DNA of 64,000 bases from Ruegeria_C sp041537925 (GTDB lineage: Bacteria; Pseudomonadota; Alphaproteobacteria; Rhodobacterales; Rhodobacteraceae), in contig NZ_JBGOSH010000019.1 of the NCBI RefSeq assembly GCF_041537925.1, forward strand, positions 10,576-74,575, written 5' to 3'. The number at the start of each line of letters is the position of its first letter. The stretch's first letter is position 1. The notes beneath the pieces were generated by a model that saw only the letters and a program-made list of their open reading frames with translations, did not search any database and was not told the origin of the DNA. Of the stretch, positions 1-9,334 are shown one piece after another. A program made the position numbers and the translations under genes.

Positions 1-1
1 T

Positions 2-1102
2 CTGCGTCGTGTACGTGCAGTTGTGGGCCCCGAAGTTCCCGTGGTCGCAAGTTTGGACCTGCATGCCAACATTTCCGCTGAGATGGTCGAACATGCGGAC
101 TATCTGTCTATTTTTCGCACCTATCCTCACTTGGATATGGCGGAAACGGGCGCACGTTGTGTTCCTGTCCTGCAGCGCCTGCTAGCAGGCGAAACACTAT
201 TTAAGGCGTTCCAACCGGTACCTTATCTCATACCTCTGCATGCGCAATACACCGGTTCCTCACCGTTTAACGACATCTATCAATTGCCAGCAAGATTTGA
301 GCAGCAGGAAGTCCTGGCCGAAATCGCTCTTGGTTTCACAGCGGCGGACTTCGCCGACACTGGCCCGTCGTGCCTTGCCTACGCAGCCACTGCCCAGAAA
401 GCCGCCGCTGCCGCCGAAGAAATCGTAAATTTGTTTATGTCCCGGGAATCCGATCTTGATTGCTCGATGTTGTCTCTGGAGGACGCCGTTTCGGCATGTC
501 GTCAGAGGCGAGAAAAACCCGTTGTTCTCGCAGATGTTCAGGACAACGCTGGTGCGGGCGGGACGTCTGATACCACAGGGTTGCTGGCCGCACTGATTGA
601 GGGCGGGGTAAAGAGTGTCTTGATGGGTCTGCTCCATGATCCGGAAAGTGCAAAACAAGCCCATGTGGCAGGTGAAGGTGCACAGGTTAAGTTGGCAATC
701 GGTGCAAAGTCCAACCTGGCAGGGCACGTTCCGGTCAATGCAGAGTTTAGAGTTCTGGCTCTGGGTGATGGCAAATGTCGCTATACCGGAGAAATGTATG
801 GCGGTGGTGTAGCAACGCTGGGCAAGACGGCTGCACTACGTTTGGTTGGACATGAGGCCGAGATTGACCTCGTTGTGACAAGTATACGTAACCAGTGTCT
901 AGATCGTGCGCATTTTACTCATATTGGGCTGAATCCGATGAATTACTCGGTGATTTGCGTAAAGAGCACCACACATTTCCGAGCGGATTTTGAGACTATT
1001 TCAGGTGCTGTTTTTGCGGTCTCATCGCCAGGCGCCTTTCTCTGCGACCTAGAAAATGTCCCGTACGCCTGTCTCACCAGAAGGCTGCCCATTATTCGTT
1101 GA
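2..1102 (+). CDS. MlrC-type M81 metallopeptidase, 5' truncated by the window
   Basis: The frame is open to the left edge, so the N-terminus lies outside the window; 366 codons are visible. The motif VASLDLHANIS, the segment RTYPHLDMAETG and the later DVQDNAGAGGTSDTTG block are characteristic of the MlrC family. That family is named after microcystinase C, a predicted zinc peptidase that cleaves linear peptides; many homologues have unknown substrates. The N-terminal domain supplies metal-ligand His/Asp residues (the LDLHAN motif here) and the C-terminal domain carries the glycine-rich DNAGAGG segment. No partner genes are visible upstream, and the downstream neighbour is a decayed insertion sequence. 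The family call is firm; the substrate cannot be read from sequence. Confidence 0.85.
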   Translation: MRRVRAVVGPEVPVVASLDLHANISAEMVEHADYLSIFRTYPHLDMAETGARCVPVLQRLLAGETLFKAFQPVPYLIPLHAQYTGSSPFNDIYQLPARFEQQEVLAEIALGFTAADFADTGPSCLAYAATAQKAAAAAEEIVNLFMSRESDLDCSMLSLEDAVSACRQRREKPVVLADVQDNAGAGGTSDTTGLLAALIEGGVKSVLMGLLHDPESAKQAHVAGEGAQVKLAIGAKSNLAGHVPVNAEFRVLALGDGKCRYTGEMYGGGVATLGKTAALRLVGHEAEIDLVVTSIRNQCLDRAHFTHIGLNPMNYSVICVKSTTHFRADFETISGAVFAVSSPGAFLCDLENVPYACLTRRLPIIR

Positions 1103-1316
1103 ACTGGCTTTGGATTACGCGAAGCTGCAGGCGTAAAGGAAAAGAATGTTCTCATTCTATGAAGAGTATCTGCTTAGCTATCAAGCAATGCAGGCTTGTG
1201 GCGACCGGTTGTTGATAACCCGGCGCTATTGGCTGGAAACGTCATTGGTCAGAAAATCGAACCAGGCTTTCACGGGCAAGTGTAAAGGCCGTCCGTTCAA
1301 TTCGTACGTAACACGC

Positions 1317-2360
1317 GCTTTGTTGCACAATTCCGTTGGAGTGGAGGCTTTCTTTTTCCCCGGAGGGACTGCTCCTACGGGCCCTGTGATAGGTACTCCA
1401 AGAGCGGTGTAGCGGTTGAGGACGGCGATGCGGATTTGGATCTCCGCGATCTGCCGGTCGAAGCCCCGCGCCATGAGTCTCTGGCCCACCAATTTCACAC
1501 AGTGCGTTTTGGTCTCGACGCGGCTTCGGCGGTGGTATCCGCTCCATCGTCGCCCCCGGGCGCGGCCGAGGTATCTTGATGCTTTCGCGGCTTCGTTTCT
1601 TGCGACGGCTCCCGCTTGTTGGCTTCCAAGGCTTGGCGTTCTTGCGGGCAGGGTTGACAGCATGTGTATTCCGGGCGGCAATCGCATCATGGCATTTGCG
1701 CGTTTCGTAGGCCCCGCGGCAGTGACTGTCCCGATGGTCTGATCAGGTGGGGTTTGATCCAGAAGTTCGGGCAGCATGGGCGCATCACCTACATTGCTGG
1801 TCGTGACCTCGACGGCCCGAACTCCCACTGTTTTTTCATCGATCCCGAGGTGTATCTTGCGCCAGATGTGCCGTTTGGGGTTTCCACGCTGCGCGCGTTC
1901 CATTCACCTTCGCCCTCAGATTTGATGCCTGTGCTATCAATCAAGAGGTTCAGCGGGCCGGTACCACCACGATATCACAGGCTCGCGTTTAGTGCCCTCT
2001 GGTGGCGGCATAGGGTGCAAAATTCCGCCACCGCACAATCCAACCCGATAAACTACAGCAAGCTCTCAACAAAGCCTGTAGTCTGCCGGAGCGGCATCCC
2101 GAACAAAACCTTCAGAGTCAGGCGGGTTTGGATCGCCGCGTTAGTGAATTGCTGCCGTCGACCGCGTTGGCCCGTCGGCGGCGGTGTCCAGACCATCTCG
2201 GGATCGAACCAGATCGAGAGCGATCCACGCCGCTTCAAACCGTCATTGCAACACGACCAGTTTGTGGTCTTGTCGCTCGTTGGGGCCCAACTGCTCATAC
2301 CTCCCAGCTATCACGCTGGATTCATAAGATGAATCCCCCAAACGATTTGTGCAACAAAGC
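1317..2360 (-). mobile_element. IS5-family insertion sequence relic
   Basis: A perfect 14-bp inverted repeat, GCTTTGTTGCACAA, lies at 1317-1330 with its complement at 2347-2360, and similarity continues imperfectly inward. It encloses about 1.04 kb that carries a minus-strand IS5-type transposase with stops and frameshifts. The length and the single transposase fit IS5-group elements. No clear target duplication was seen. The element is judged inactive because the transposase frame is broken in several places. Confidence 0.75.
1376..2298 (-). pseudogene. IS5-family transposase, broken
   Basis: The N-terminal piece (2298-2053) contains KRRGSLSIWFDPEMVW and the AIQTRLTLKVLFGMPLRQT block typical of IS5-family DDE transposases. 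It then hits an in-frame stop after VESLL. The next frame supplies GGTGPLNLLIDSTGIKSEGE, which carries the first catalytic Asp. A second shift leads to RHIWRKIHLGIDEK and, near the end, YHRRSRVETKTHCVKLVGQ, which carries the catalytic Glu region. The second Asp motif, normally VTADGAYD, reads VTAAGPTK. Several independent lesions mean no active enzyme could be made. Plausibly a remnant of past genome rearrangement near the MlrC gene. Confidence 0.8.
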
Positions 2361-2411
2361 CGTTTTGTGCACCAGCCACCTGGCATCACGCCGGGCACGG
2401 AATTGGTGCGC

Positions 2412-2706
2412 ATGAAAGAAAAAGCTATGGATGAGTTTGATCTGGAAAACGCACGCGAGCAACAAATCGCAATCGAAATGATGGGTGCTTTTACGGACAC
2501 GTCTCCTTGTCGAAGCGCAGCAATGTCCAACCCCTTTGCTTCAGGATGGCCGGGTAGTTGCGATGGTTATTGAGATCAAGCAACTTGATCAAGATTGGGG
2601 GCATTGTGACGCCCCTGAACCTTTGAGCGAAGAAGAATCTCGAAATTTTGAGAACGAGCTTATCGCCCTCCTGGAGCAGGAGATGGCTGGCCACCGCTCT
2701 CGATAA
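2412..2706 (+). pseudogene. possible remnant of a small acidic protein gene
   Basis: One frame reads MKEKAMDEFDLENAREQQIA from an ATG at 2412. A second overlapping frame continues with LLVEAQQCPTPLLQDGRVVA and ends with an acidic tail (LSEEESRNFENELIALLEQE) at 2706. Joining them needs one frameshift near 2505. No family is recognised and the whole may be chance. The remaining bases to 2954 hold nothing identifiable apart from a GGAGG sequence just before the next gene. Confidence 0.2.
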
Positions 2707-2954
2707 TGGGCAGGGTGGGCGGTAAATCCTTAGGCCTGCAGATGCCGCCAAGGATGCGGCCTGCAAACCAAGGACGTGGTGGGGCCAGTGGCTTTGCCAC
2801 TTCAGTTTGAGGACATTGAGTGAAAGTGAATCGAGCTTCAGCAATGCGGATAAAGCTGCCGTTGGCCTGCCAACCCCATTCGCTTCAATCTCTGGAATTC
2901 CAGTGGAAGTTTGGTTAGGTCCTAAACAAGTAGGATGCGGAGGAAACAGCTTCG

Positions 2955-3653
2955 GTGGCGGACACTCTGATTGTAATTGCTTCCGAACGAGAGGGCCTCG
3001 GCCTTGTTGACGAATTCGGGCTGCAACATGCGGAGGACTTCGAAATCCAAGCTGGAGATCACGAGCGAGGTCTCGGTCTTTATCACGGAAGGAGCTTCGA
3101 CGTTCTTATCAGCGGAGTTCTTGAGCATCACATGGTTGCAGCTACAGCATTGTGCTTACACCGATACAAGCCAAAGCGCGTTGTGAACTTTGGGGCTTGC
3201 GGGACATATGGCAATCGATTTGGAGTGGAAACAGCGCCGAAGATTGAAAGCGTTGTAAGCGTTTCTACGTCTTATCGTTTTGATGTTGATGACAACCTGC
3301 ATTGGGTTCCTCCGCGCACGCTTCCAGTTGTCAACCTTTCAGTGGCAACCGCAAACTGCGTAACCGGTTCGCGTTACTCTCGGGCTTCAGACTATGAGAG
3401 CGTCCATTTTCCAAAAGATGGGCAGGTAGAAGACATGGAGCTCTACGGTCTAGCCGTTTTAATGGAAACTTTCGCTGTTCCTTTGTACAGCATCAAGTAC
3501 GTGACAAATGACGTAGGACCACATGGCCGAGAGCAATTCCGAGAGCATGTTGTCTCCGCACGTCGCTTCGGACATGAGGCACTTGAAAACGCACTGTCAG
3601 ATTTTAGGGACTTTCCCTTGTTATCCGGCGCTGACAATTCAGCCTCTGGTTAA
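2955..3653 (+). CDS. nucleoside phosphorylase/nucleosidase-like protein
   Basis: 232 residues from a GTG start preceded by GGAGGA about ten bases upstream. VVNFGACGT (about residues 76-84) matches the glycine-rich nucleoside-binding strand of the PNP/UDP superfamily, and VEDMELYGLAVL resembles the VxDME(G/T)AA segment that binds the ribose in MTA/SAH nucleosidases. The family cleaves or phosphorolyses N-glycosidic bonds of nucleosides such as 5'-methylthioadenosine. The expected second catalytic Asp may be in YVTNDVGP. The gene stands alone between an IS relic and an unrelated operon, so no pathway can be inferred. Substrate unknown. Confidence 0.6.
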   Translation: MADTLIVIASEREGLGLVDEFGLQHAEDFEIQAGDHERGLGLYHGRSFDVLISGVLEHHMVAATALCLHRYKPKRVVNFGACGTYGNRFGVETAPKIESVVSVSTSYRFDVDDNLHWVPPRTLPVVNLSVATANCVTGSRYSRASDYESVHFPKDGQVEDMELYGLAVLMETFAVPLYSIKYVTNDVGPHGREQFREHVVSARRFGHEALENALSDFRDFPLLSGADNSASG

Positions 3654-3878
3654 TAGGGAACTTTGGGCTGCAACCAGCCAATGGAACCGCTTGCTAAGAA
3701 CGTCAACTCTGAGCCCAGTTCGACCAATGGTGCAGTTTGCATCAATGACTGCAACCTTGTGCAAAGCCGTCGCAGGTCTGACATTTGAGGCATTGTGTCC
3801 AAGACATTTGCTCGACGTTGCGTTCAGTGAGTGGGGACCCCACTAAATTGGTCATTCCTTTGGGCATGCGCATCAAAA

Positions 3879-4775
3879 TCAGATGGCTGAACACGAAAAA
3901 TCAGGGACGATGCCTGATCTGTTAATGAATGTCTCTGTTGCATGACCGGCGAATAGGCCGTGATCACGAACCAAGACGGTCCTGAAACCGGCAGCCGCCC
4001 CGCCCAGAATATCCGTGTGCAGCGTATCACCGACCATTGCAATGCGATGGGATTGTATCCCGGGAAGTCGGTCTTTGGCGTCGTCGAATGCGTTGTTAAA
4101 CGGCTTTCCAAAGAACACAGGCGCGATATTCAGGGTATCGGCCAATTGATTGGCGTAATAGCCTGGCTCTTTGCTCAGCCCAGTTTCTCGTGGGGCGACC
4201 AGGTCGGGATTGGCGATCACAAAGGGCCTTTTACGATGCCTAATCGCGGCACTGAGGGAGGCAAGTATATCCGCATCTAGTGCGGCACTTGAGAGAAAAA
4301 GAAAACCGTCAACCTCCTGACCGGACCAATGCTCAACCTGTGCTTCGATATCGCTAAATTGGTCATCTGGCGCAGCAATCGCTCCCCAGCGCGCGCCCGG
4401 TAAAACTTCGTCAAGGCGAGCTACAGCGACATCACGACTTGAAACAACTTCGTTAGGGGCGAAATCGAAACCGAGGGCGCGATAGCGCCGCACAGCCGTT
4501 GCACGAGTGTAGCTTGCGGCATTCGTCAGAACTATCAGGCGTTTGCAGCGCGCGCGTAGTTGCTGGATGCAGGTGACCGCTCCGGGGATCGCCGTCTCGC
4601 CAACGTTCAACACGCCAAAGCTATCCAGCACGAAGGCATCAAACTGATCCGCAATCTCTAAGAGCCCGGTACACTGTGTAGTCTCGGTCGGAAAGACAGC
4701 GAGAGGCATACGGATACGGATGGCCTCATATCGGTCGAAGGCGTTTTGCGTTCCCCAGATCTCATTGTAACTCAT
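3879..4775 (-). CDS. HAD-superfamily class IIA (NagD-like) hydrolase
   Basis: 298 residues. Motif I reads VLDSFGVLNVG (about residues 49-59), followed by VLTNAAS (motif II) and, near the C-terminus, MVGDTLHTDILGGAAAGF (motif IV, metal-binding Asp). The cap insertion and order match HAD-IIA phosphatases. The usual DxD of motif I is DSF, so the acid/base Asp is replaced; related 'hyp4' class IIA proteins carry an aromatic residue there, so activity is not excluded. It is the last gene of a six-gene minus-strand operon, its start adjoining the epimerase stop, which suggests dephosphorylation of a sugar- or polyol-phosphate intermediate. The substrate is inferred from context only. Confidence 0.8.
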   Translation of the reverse strand: MSYNEIWGTQNAFDRYEAIRIRMPLAVFPTETTQCTGLLEIADQFDAFVLDSFGVLNVGETAIPGAVTCIQQLRARCKRLIVLTNAASYTRATAVRRYRALGFDFAPNEVVSSRDVAVARLDEVLPGARWGAIAAPDDQFSDIEAQVEHWSGQEVDGFLFLSSAALDADILASLSAAIRHRKRPFVIANPDLVAPRETGLSKEPGYYANQLADTLNIAPVFFGKPFNNAFDDAKDRLPGIQSHRIAMVGDTLHTDILGGAAAGFRTVLVRDHGLFAGHATETFINRSGIVPDFSCSAI

Positions 4776-5624
4776 TCAGATCAAACCGTATTGCTGCGCC
4801 TTGCCGCGCAAGAAGGGCAGACCCTGACCGATAACCGCCTCCGCACTTTCAGCAACGGGTCGCCAGATAGAATGCCCGTAGCCGATCTCAGGCGGCATGT
4901 TGATATAGCTTTCCATCGCCAGGCCACCCTTGAAATTGATCGCGGCAAGCGTGGCGAAAATTTCGTCCCAGTCACATGGGCCCTGTCCCGACGTGCCTCG
5001 GTCGGATTCTGAGAGGAGGAGGTTATTCAGATGCGCGCGCCCGGTAATTATGCCGTTACCCATGCCGGTCTCCTCGATATTCATGTAATATGTGTCGAGG
5101 TGCAGGAACATATTCGGTGCGCAGACCCGCTCAATCATTTCAACCACCTGGGTGGTGGTGTTGATCAGGTGAGTCTCATAGTGGTTGACCGGTTCAATGC
5201 CAATGGCAGGCCCGTGATCCTTAGCGTACATTACGGTAGCCTCTAGCGCGGCCTCAACATTGTCCAGCTCTTGCTCGGTTGTTGGAAAGCTCGACCGCTC
5301 CCCAATGCCGCCATAGGTGACCCCGCTTAAGGCTTCTGAACCCAAACCGGCGGCTTTCTCAATGGCGAGCTTAAGGAAATCGGCGGTGCCGGACGGATTG
5401 TGCGATGCCCAAGTCTCTTGCGGCAAACCGAAGGAGAAAACAGCAGGAAGTTCGGCCTTTTCAAGCAAATCGCGCCCAAGCGCTGTATCGGTGGAGGCTG
5501 GATCAAGCAAGGCTAATTCGATGAAATCCATGCCGGAAGCCTTCGCGGCTGAAATCGTCCGGGTGACACCTGCGGCATCCCAGGTCATGTTCCACATGCT
5601 TGTATGTACACCAAAGCGCTTCAT
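4776..5624 (-). CDS. sugar phosphate isomerase/epimerase (ketose 3-epimerase-like)
   Basis: 282 residues of the AP-endonuclease-2 TIM-barrel family, most like D-tagatose/D-allulose/L-ribulose 3-epimerases. The metal-ligand set is visible: Glu in GIEPVNHYE, Asp in FLHLDTYYMNIEE, His in RAHLNNLLLSESDRG, and Glu in LAMESYINM. In characterised members these bind Mn or Co and two Glu residues move the C3 proton. The start overlaps the SDR stop by 4 bp (ATGA), implying translational coupling. In this operon it probably epimerises the free ketose before or after the SDR or kinase step. Confidence 0.85.
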   Translation of the reverse strand: MKRFGVHTSMWNMTWDAAGVTRTISAAKASGMDFIELALLDPASTDTALGRDLLEKAELPAVFSFGLPQETWASHNPSGTADFLKLAIEKAAGLGSEALSGVTYGGIGERSSFPTTEQELDNVEAALEATVMYAKDHGPAIGIEPVNHYETHLINTTTQVVEMIERVCAPNMFLHLDTYYMNIEETGMGNGIITGRAHLNNLLLSESDRGTSGQGPCDWDEIFATLAAINFKGGLAMESYINMPPEIGYGHSIWRPVAESAEAVIGQGLPFLRGKAQQYGLI

Positions 5625-6373
5625 ACGCTCGAATACCCGCCTTCGATCATCATCAGCGCGCCATTGACCAGATCAGACGCGGGTGAGGCGAGGTAAAGCG
5701 CCATGTCGGCAATCTCAACCGGCTCGCCAAAACGACCCAAAGGTGTTGCCGCGATCAAGGGGCCGGACTTTTCGGGCGGGCTCCAGATCTCGCGGCCCAT
5801 ATCGGTCAAGACCACCGTCGGGCAGATCGCGTTGACTTGAATGTTGTAAGGGGCAAGCTCTGTCATCAGTGACTTTGTTAGGGCGTTTAAACCACCCTTG
5901 GACGATGCATAGGCCGCATGATCAGGCAGGGCGATAACCCCAGTCTGAGACGAGATATTGATTATCTTGCCCGCACCTGCTGCAACCATACCCGGTGCGA
6001 CGCCCTTGGACAAAAGAAAAGGCGCGCGCAGGTTGATTGCCATGGTGCGGTCCCAATCTGCCGGATCGAAATCAAGGACCGGTCCAACCAAGGCGATGCC
6101 GGCCGAATTGACCAGAATATCAACAGTTTCATGTAGTACGTGCACCTCGGCGATCAGGGTATCGCATCCCTCAACCGTGGCAAGATCGGCCGGTATCGTG
6201 GCGCAGCCGGTTTCTGCGGCGAGCGCAGCCAGCCGCTCTACAGATTGTCCGGTTGAAATGACCTTGGCACCTGCCTGCGAGAAGACGCGCACAATTTCGG
6301 CCCCGATGCCGGACGATGCCCCGGTCACCAATGCGACCTTGCCCGCGATCGAAAACCTATCCTGCCACCTCAT
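5621..6373 (-). CDS. SDR-family NAD(P)-dependent oxidoreductase
   Basis: 250 residues, the standard classical SDR length. The cofactor motif TGASSGIG is at about residues 18-25, a catalytic Ser lies in INISSQTG, and the YASSK motif supplies Tyr and Lys. The C-terminal NGALMMIEGGYSSV is typical of classical SDRs that oxidise polyols or reduce ketoses. The chain lies three bases after the SIS gene and overlaps the epimerase gene, so the three are co-translated. Likely role: polyol to ketose oxidation in the island's catabolic route. Cofactor preference and substrate are not resolved. Confidence 0.88.
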   Translation of the reverse strand: MRWQDRFSIAGKVALVTGASSGIGAEIVRVFSQAGAKVISTGQSVERLAALAAETGCATIPADLATVEGCDTLIAEVHVLHETVDILVNSAGIALVGPVLDFDPADWDRTMAINLRAPFLLSKGVAPGMVAAGAGKIINISSQTGVIALPDHAAYASSKGGLNALTKSLMTELAPYNIQVNAICPTVVLTDMGREIWSPPEKSGPLIAATPLGRFGEPVEIADMALYLASPASDLVNGALMMIEGGYSSV

Positions 6374-6376
6374 CGG

Positions 6377-6934
6377 CTACTCCAAGTTTGTGTGATTGCT
6401 GCGCATCACATCCGCACTCAGGCCCAGGTTGTCCCGCAGATGCAGGATGACAATCTCAAAAAACAGGAATTGCGCGGCCTCAAAAAGCGATCCCATCGGC
6501 AAAACGGATTGCCCGCCAGTCTGGTCGTTCGCCATGGTTTGGGCGTCCAGATGAACGATGTGATCGACGGAAAGCGGGGCCGATCCGCTCGGGGTCGCGG
6601 TGACGCACATCGTGGTCGCACCGGCCGCTGCGGCAACGCCGATCAGCCCATCGACGGTCGAAAACCCACCGGGACCGGCGCTGACAATCAGCAGGTCACC
6701 TGGGCCGACGGGCGGAGTTGTCATGTCACCCACAACATGGGCGTCCAATCCCAGATGAAACAGGCGCATCGCAAGGGACTTCATCATCAAACCTTCGCGC
6801 CCGACACCATACAAAGCGATCCGTTTCGCCGTCAGGATGGGTGCTGCCATGCTTTCGACCTGCTGCGGAATGGCGCGATCCAGCACAGCCTCAACTTCGG
6901 CAATGACGGACGCTGCTGTGGACTTTAGGGTCAT
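6377..6934 (-). CDS. SIS-domain isomerase, 6-phospho-3-hexuloisomerase-like
   Basis: 185 residues, close to the length of HxlB/PHI-type single-SIS proteins. The sugar-phosphate cradle is visible in IALYGVGREGLMMKSLAMRL and in LLIVSAGPGG where other SIS proteins have a Ser-rich loop. LPMGSLFEAAQFLFFE is a near-diagnostic stretch for the PHI subgroup. HxlB interconverts D-arabino-3-hexulose-6-phosphate and fructose-6-phosphate. No 3-hexulose-6-phosphate synthase is visible, so another phosphorylated sugar is likely the substrate here. The ATG overlaps the upstream dehydrogenase stop by 4 bp. Confidence 0.8.
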   Translation of the reverse strand: MTLKSTAASVIAEVEAVLDRAIPQQVESMAAPILTAKRIALYGVGREGLMMKSLAMRLFHLGLDAHVVGDMTTPPVGPGDLLIVSAGPGGFSTVDGLIGVAAAAGATTMCVTATPSGSAPLSVDHIVHLDAQTMANDQTGGQSVLPMGSLFEAAQFLFFEIVILHLRDNLGLSADVMRSNHTNLE

Positions 6935-8304
6935 AGCTCGGCCACCAAATCACTGGTTGTCAATGTCGGCATGACCGCTGCAATGGCCGCCTCGAACTGC
7001 CCAATGTCGTGCAACAGATCAAAAATCGTGTAGCGGCGGCGAATGAATGCGGCAGCCTGCATTGTGGTACGCAAATGGTCAGGCGAAACGCCAATTTGTT
7101 CGGCATAGGCCGGGGCACCAGCCTGTTGCAGCATCTCGGCCATTGTGTCGTGACGGTAGAGATGGGCGGCCAGTCGATCCCGAAGGGCCGGCCAGCCCTC
7201 ACGTAGTGCCCGCAGTCGGGCAGCGTGGATATCTGGCGGCGCATGCTTCGCAGCAAGCTCCTCCTTAGCTTTCTCAGCAATTTTATGGTCTGCGATTACT
7301 TCCGAAAGGTGCGCCTCACGGGTCGCAAGATCAGGGGTTCTGTTCAGAACGCTGTCGATGTTGAGTAAACTCAGATCTTGCCCCAGCAACCAGTCAAAGA
7401 GGGCGAGGGACACAACGCAACCGACCGAAACCGCAGCACCATGACTAACCTTCTCCCCCTGATCGGTCAGCCCTTCCATCTCCCACATGTGCGCGATCTG
7501 GTGATCGGCTCCGGATGCGGGGCGGGAGCTGCCATGCGCCTCCATCGCGAACCCGACAGCCGTGAGGCCGGTAAACAGGCGCGCAACGCTGTCGCGGTCG
7601 CCGGATTTGACACCATCATGCCCGGCTAACCAACCGGCAAGATGATCCTGCACCATTGGCCAAGCGACGTCATCAATCGGCTCGACCCCCAGGGCGTCGG
7701 CCAAAATCCAATCGCCGCCCGCCGGAACTTTGCCCGCAAGATCGCCATACCCCCAGCCGTTCATCTCAGCAGGTGCGGCGGCAATGATGTCGAGGTCGGC
7801 GAGCATCGCAATCGGCGCGCGGGTCGGGATCGTGACCTTGAACCCGTTCTCCGCCAAGGGCGCACCGGCGCTGGTATAGCCATCCATTGAGGCCGCAGTC
7901 GCGACCGACACATAGCGGCGGTCTGTCCGGTAAGCGGCGTATTTGGCCAGATCGTTGATCACTCCCGATCCGACCGAGACCGGGAACAGATCGGGGTCAT
8001 CGGCGAGCATCGCCCGAAACGACTCGGCCTCTTCGACGGAGGCCTTGGGCAAAGGATTGATCGGCAAGATGTGCGTTTGAACCGGGAACCCAGCGGCCTC
8101 GAGTGAGCGAACAACAGGGCGGCCAGCGGCTTCAAAACCCGTTTCATCGGCACAAATGAGAACGCGAGGCAGGGCGGTCATCCGCCGGACAAGCGCACCT
8201 GCTTGTGTCAATACACTTGCGCCCACCACAACTTCATCTGTCACCTCTGAGCGCGCGACGGCTGGTGCGATCAGACTGTCCATCTGGGAAGTCCATGTGG
8301 TCAT
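6931..8304 (-). CDS. sn-glycerol-1-phosphate dehydrogenase-like protein (AraM/EgsA family)
   Basis: 457 residues of the iron/zinc-dependent dehydroquinate-synthase-like fold. SVGSGVINDLAKYAA is the NAD(P)-binding loop and SVATAASMDGYTS with its following segment is characteristic of AraM/EgsA. ASGADHQIAHMWEM and VSHGAAVSVG supply the metal-binding His residues. EgsA makes sn-glycerol-1-phosphate from dihydroxyacetone phosphate in archaea and some Bacillus; AraM lies in arabinose operons. Here the gene sits inside a sugar-uptake operon with a kinase, epimerase and phosphatase, so a catabolic polyol-phosphate oxidation is more likely than lipid synthesis. That role is inference. Confidence 0.82.
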   Translation of the reverse strand: MTTWTSQMDSLIAPAVARSEVTDEVVVGASVLTQAGALVRRMTALPRVLICADETGFEAAGRPVVRSLEAAGFPVQTHILPINPLPKASVEEAESFRAMLADDPDLFPVSVGSGVINDLAKYAAYRTDRRYVSVATAASMDGYTSAGAPLAENGFKVTIPTRAPIAMLADLDIIAAAPAEMNGWGYGDLAGKVPAGGDWILADALGVEPIDDVAWPMVQDHLAGWLAGHDGVKSGDRDSVARLFTGLTAVGFAMEAHGSSRPASGADHQIAHMWEMEGLTDQGEKVSHGAAVSVGCVVSLALFDWLLGQDLSLLNIDSVLNRTPDLATREAHLSEVIADHKIAEKAKEELAAKHAPPDIHAARLRALREGWPALRDRLAAHLYRHDTMAEMLQQAGAPAYAEQIGVSPDHLRTTMQAAAFIRRRYTIFDLLHDIGQFEAAIAAVMPTLTTSDLVAEL

Positions 8305-8314
8305 GGGAAAATCC

Positions 8315-9334
8315 TCATTTCAGGGTGCGCCCGTTGGCGTCAAAATGATGCAACCGGTTCTTGCGGAACGTCATGTGAACAGGGTCCCCGGTGTTTAACG
8401 TGTCCTCGCCATCGGTCTTCACGACAATCTGCGTTTCGTTCGGGGTCATCACATAAAGGTAGCTCTCGCTACCCAGCTTCTCCTTCACGCGGATCGTGCC
8501 GGGGATCCCGTTGTCGCCAAGCTGAATGTGTTCTGGCCGGATGCCGACCTTGACCGCGTTGGCAGGCAGATCGCCTATTTCCTCCAAACCCTGACCAATT
8601 GGGAAGATGTTCATCGCAGGTGAACCGATGAACCCCGCAACAAACTCTGAGGCAGGGGTGTGGTAAAGATCCATGGGCGATCCGACCTGTTCAATCCGAC
8701 CGGCGTTCAGCACAACAATTTGGTCGGCCATGGTCATCGCCTCAACCTGATCATGGGTTACGTAGATCATGGTCGCATCAAGTTCCTTGTGCAGCGCCTC
8801 AAGCTCAATGCGCATTTGCACCCTCAGTTTGGCGTCGAGATTGGAAAGTGGTTCGTCGAACAAAAAGACCTTCGGGTTCTTCACAATGGAGCGACCGATG
8901 GCGACCCGCTGACGTTGGCCACCAGACAGCTGCCCTGGCTTACGGTCGAGCAAGTCTGACAATTGCAGTATGCGGGCGGCCTCTTCTATTCGGGTCTTGC
9001 GTTCGGCCGGGGGAAGACCGTTGACCTTCATGCCAAATTCCATGTTCGCGCGCACCGTCATGTGCGGATAGAGCGCGTAGGACTGGAAGACCATCGATAG
9101 ATCGCGGTCCGCGGGCTCCAAATCGGTGACGTCCTTGCCATCGATCATAATCGTCCCGTCGCTTACCGATTCGAGACCCGCAATCGTGCGCAACAGGGTG
9201 GACTTGCCGCAGCCTGACGGCCCGACAAAGACAACGAACGCGCCATCCGCCACCGAAAGGGATACGTCCTTCAATGCGTGCAAGGCACTGTAATATTTAT
9301 TGATTTTTTCAAGTTTAACAGTGGCCAAGCCCAC
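8315..9334 (-). CDS. carbohydrate ABC transporter ATP-binding protein (UgpC/MalK type)
   Basis: 339 residues from a GTG at 9334. A TTG at 9328 is an alternative start with better spacing from AAAGGA and would give MATVKLEKI. Walker A is GPSGCGKSTLLR, the signature LSGGQRQRVAIGRS, Walker B VFLFDEPLSNLDAKLR, and the His switch VTHDQ; a C-terminal TOBE region follows. This is the ATPase class shared by sugar and glycerol-phosphate importers. It is the first gene of the minus-strand arm and almost certainly serves the binding protein and permeases encoded divergently from 9467 onward. Confidence 0.92.
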   Translation of the reverse strand: MGLATVKLEKINKYYSALHALKDVSLSVADGAFVVFVGPSGCGKSTLLRTIAGLESVSDGTIMIDGKDVTDLEPADRDLSMVFQSYALYPHMTVRANMEFGMKVNGLPPAERKTRIEEAARILQLSDLLDRKPGQLSGGQRQRVAIGRSIVKNPKVFLFDEPLSNLDAKLRVQMRIELEALHKELDATMIYVTHDQVEAMTMADQIVVLNAGRIEQVGSPMDLYHTPASEFVAGFIGSPAMNIFPIGQGLEEIGDLPANAVKVGIRPEHIQLGDNGIPGTIRVKEKLGSESYLYVMTPNETQIVVKTDGEDTLNTGDPVHMTFRKNRLHHFDANGRTLK

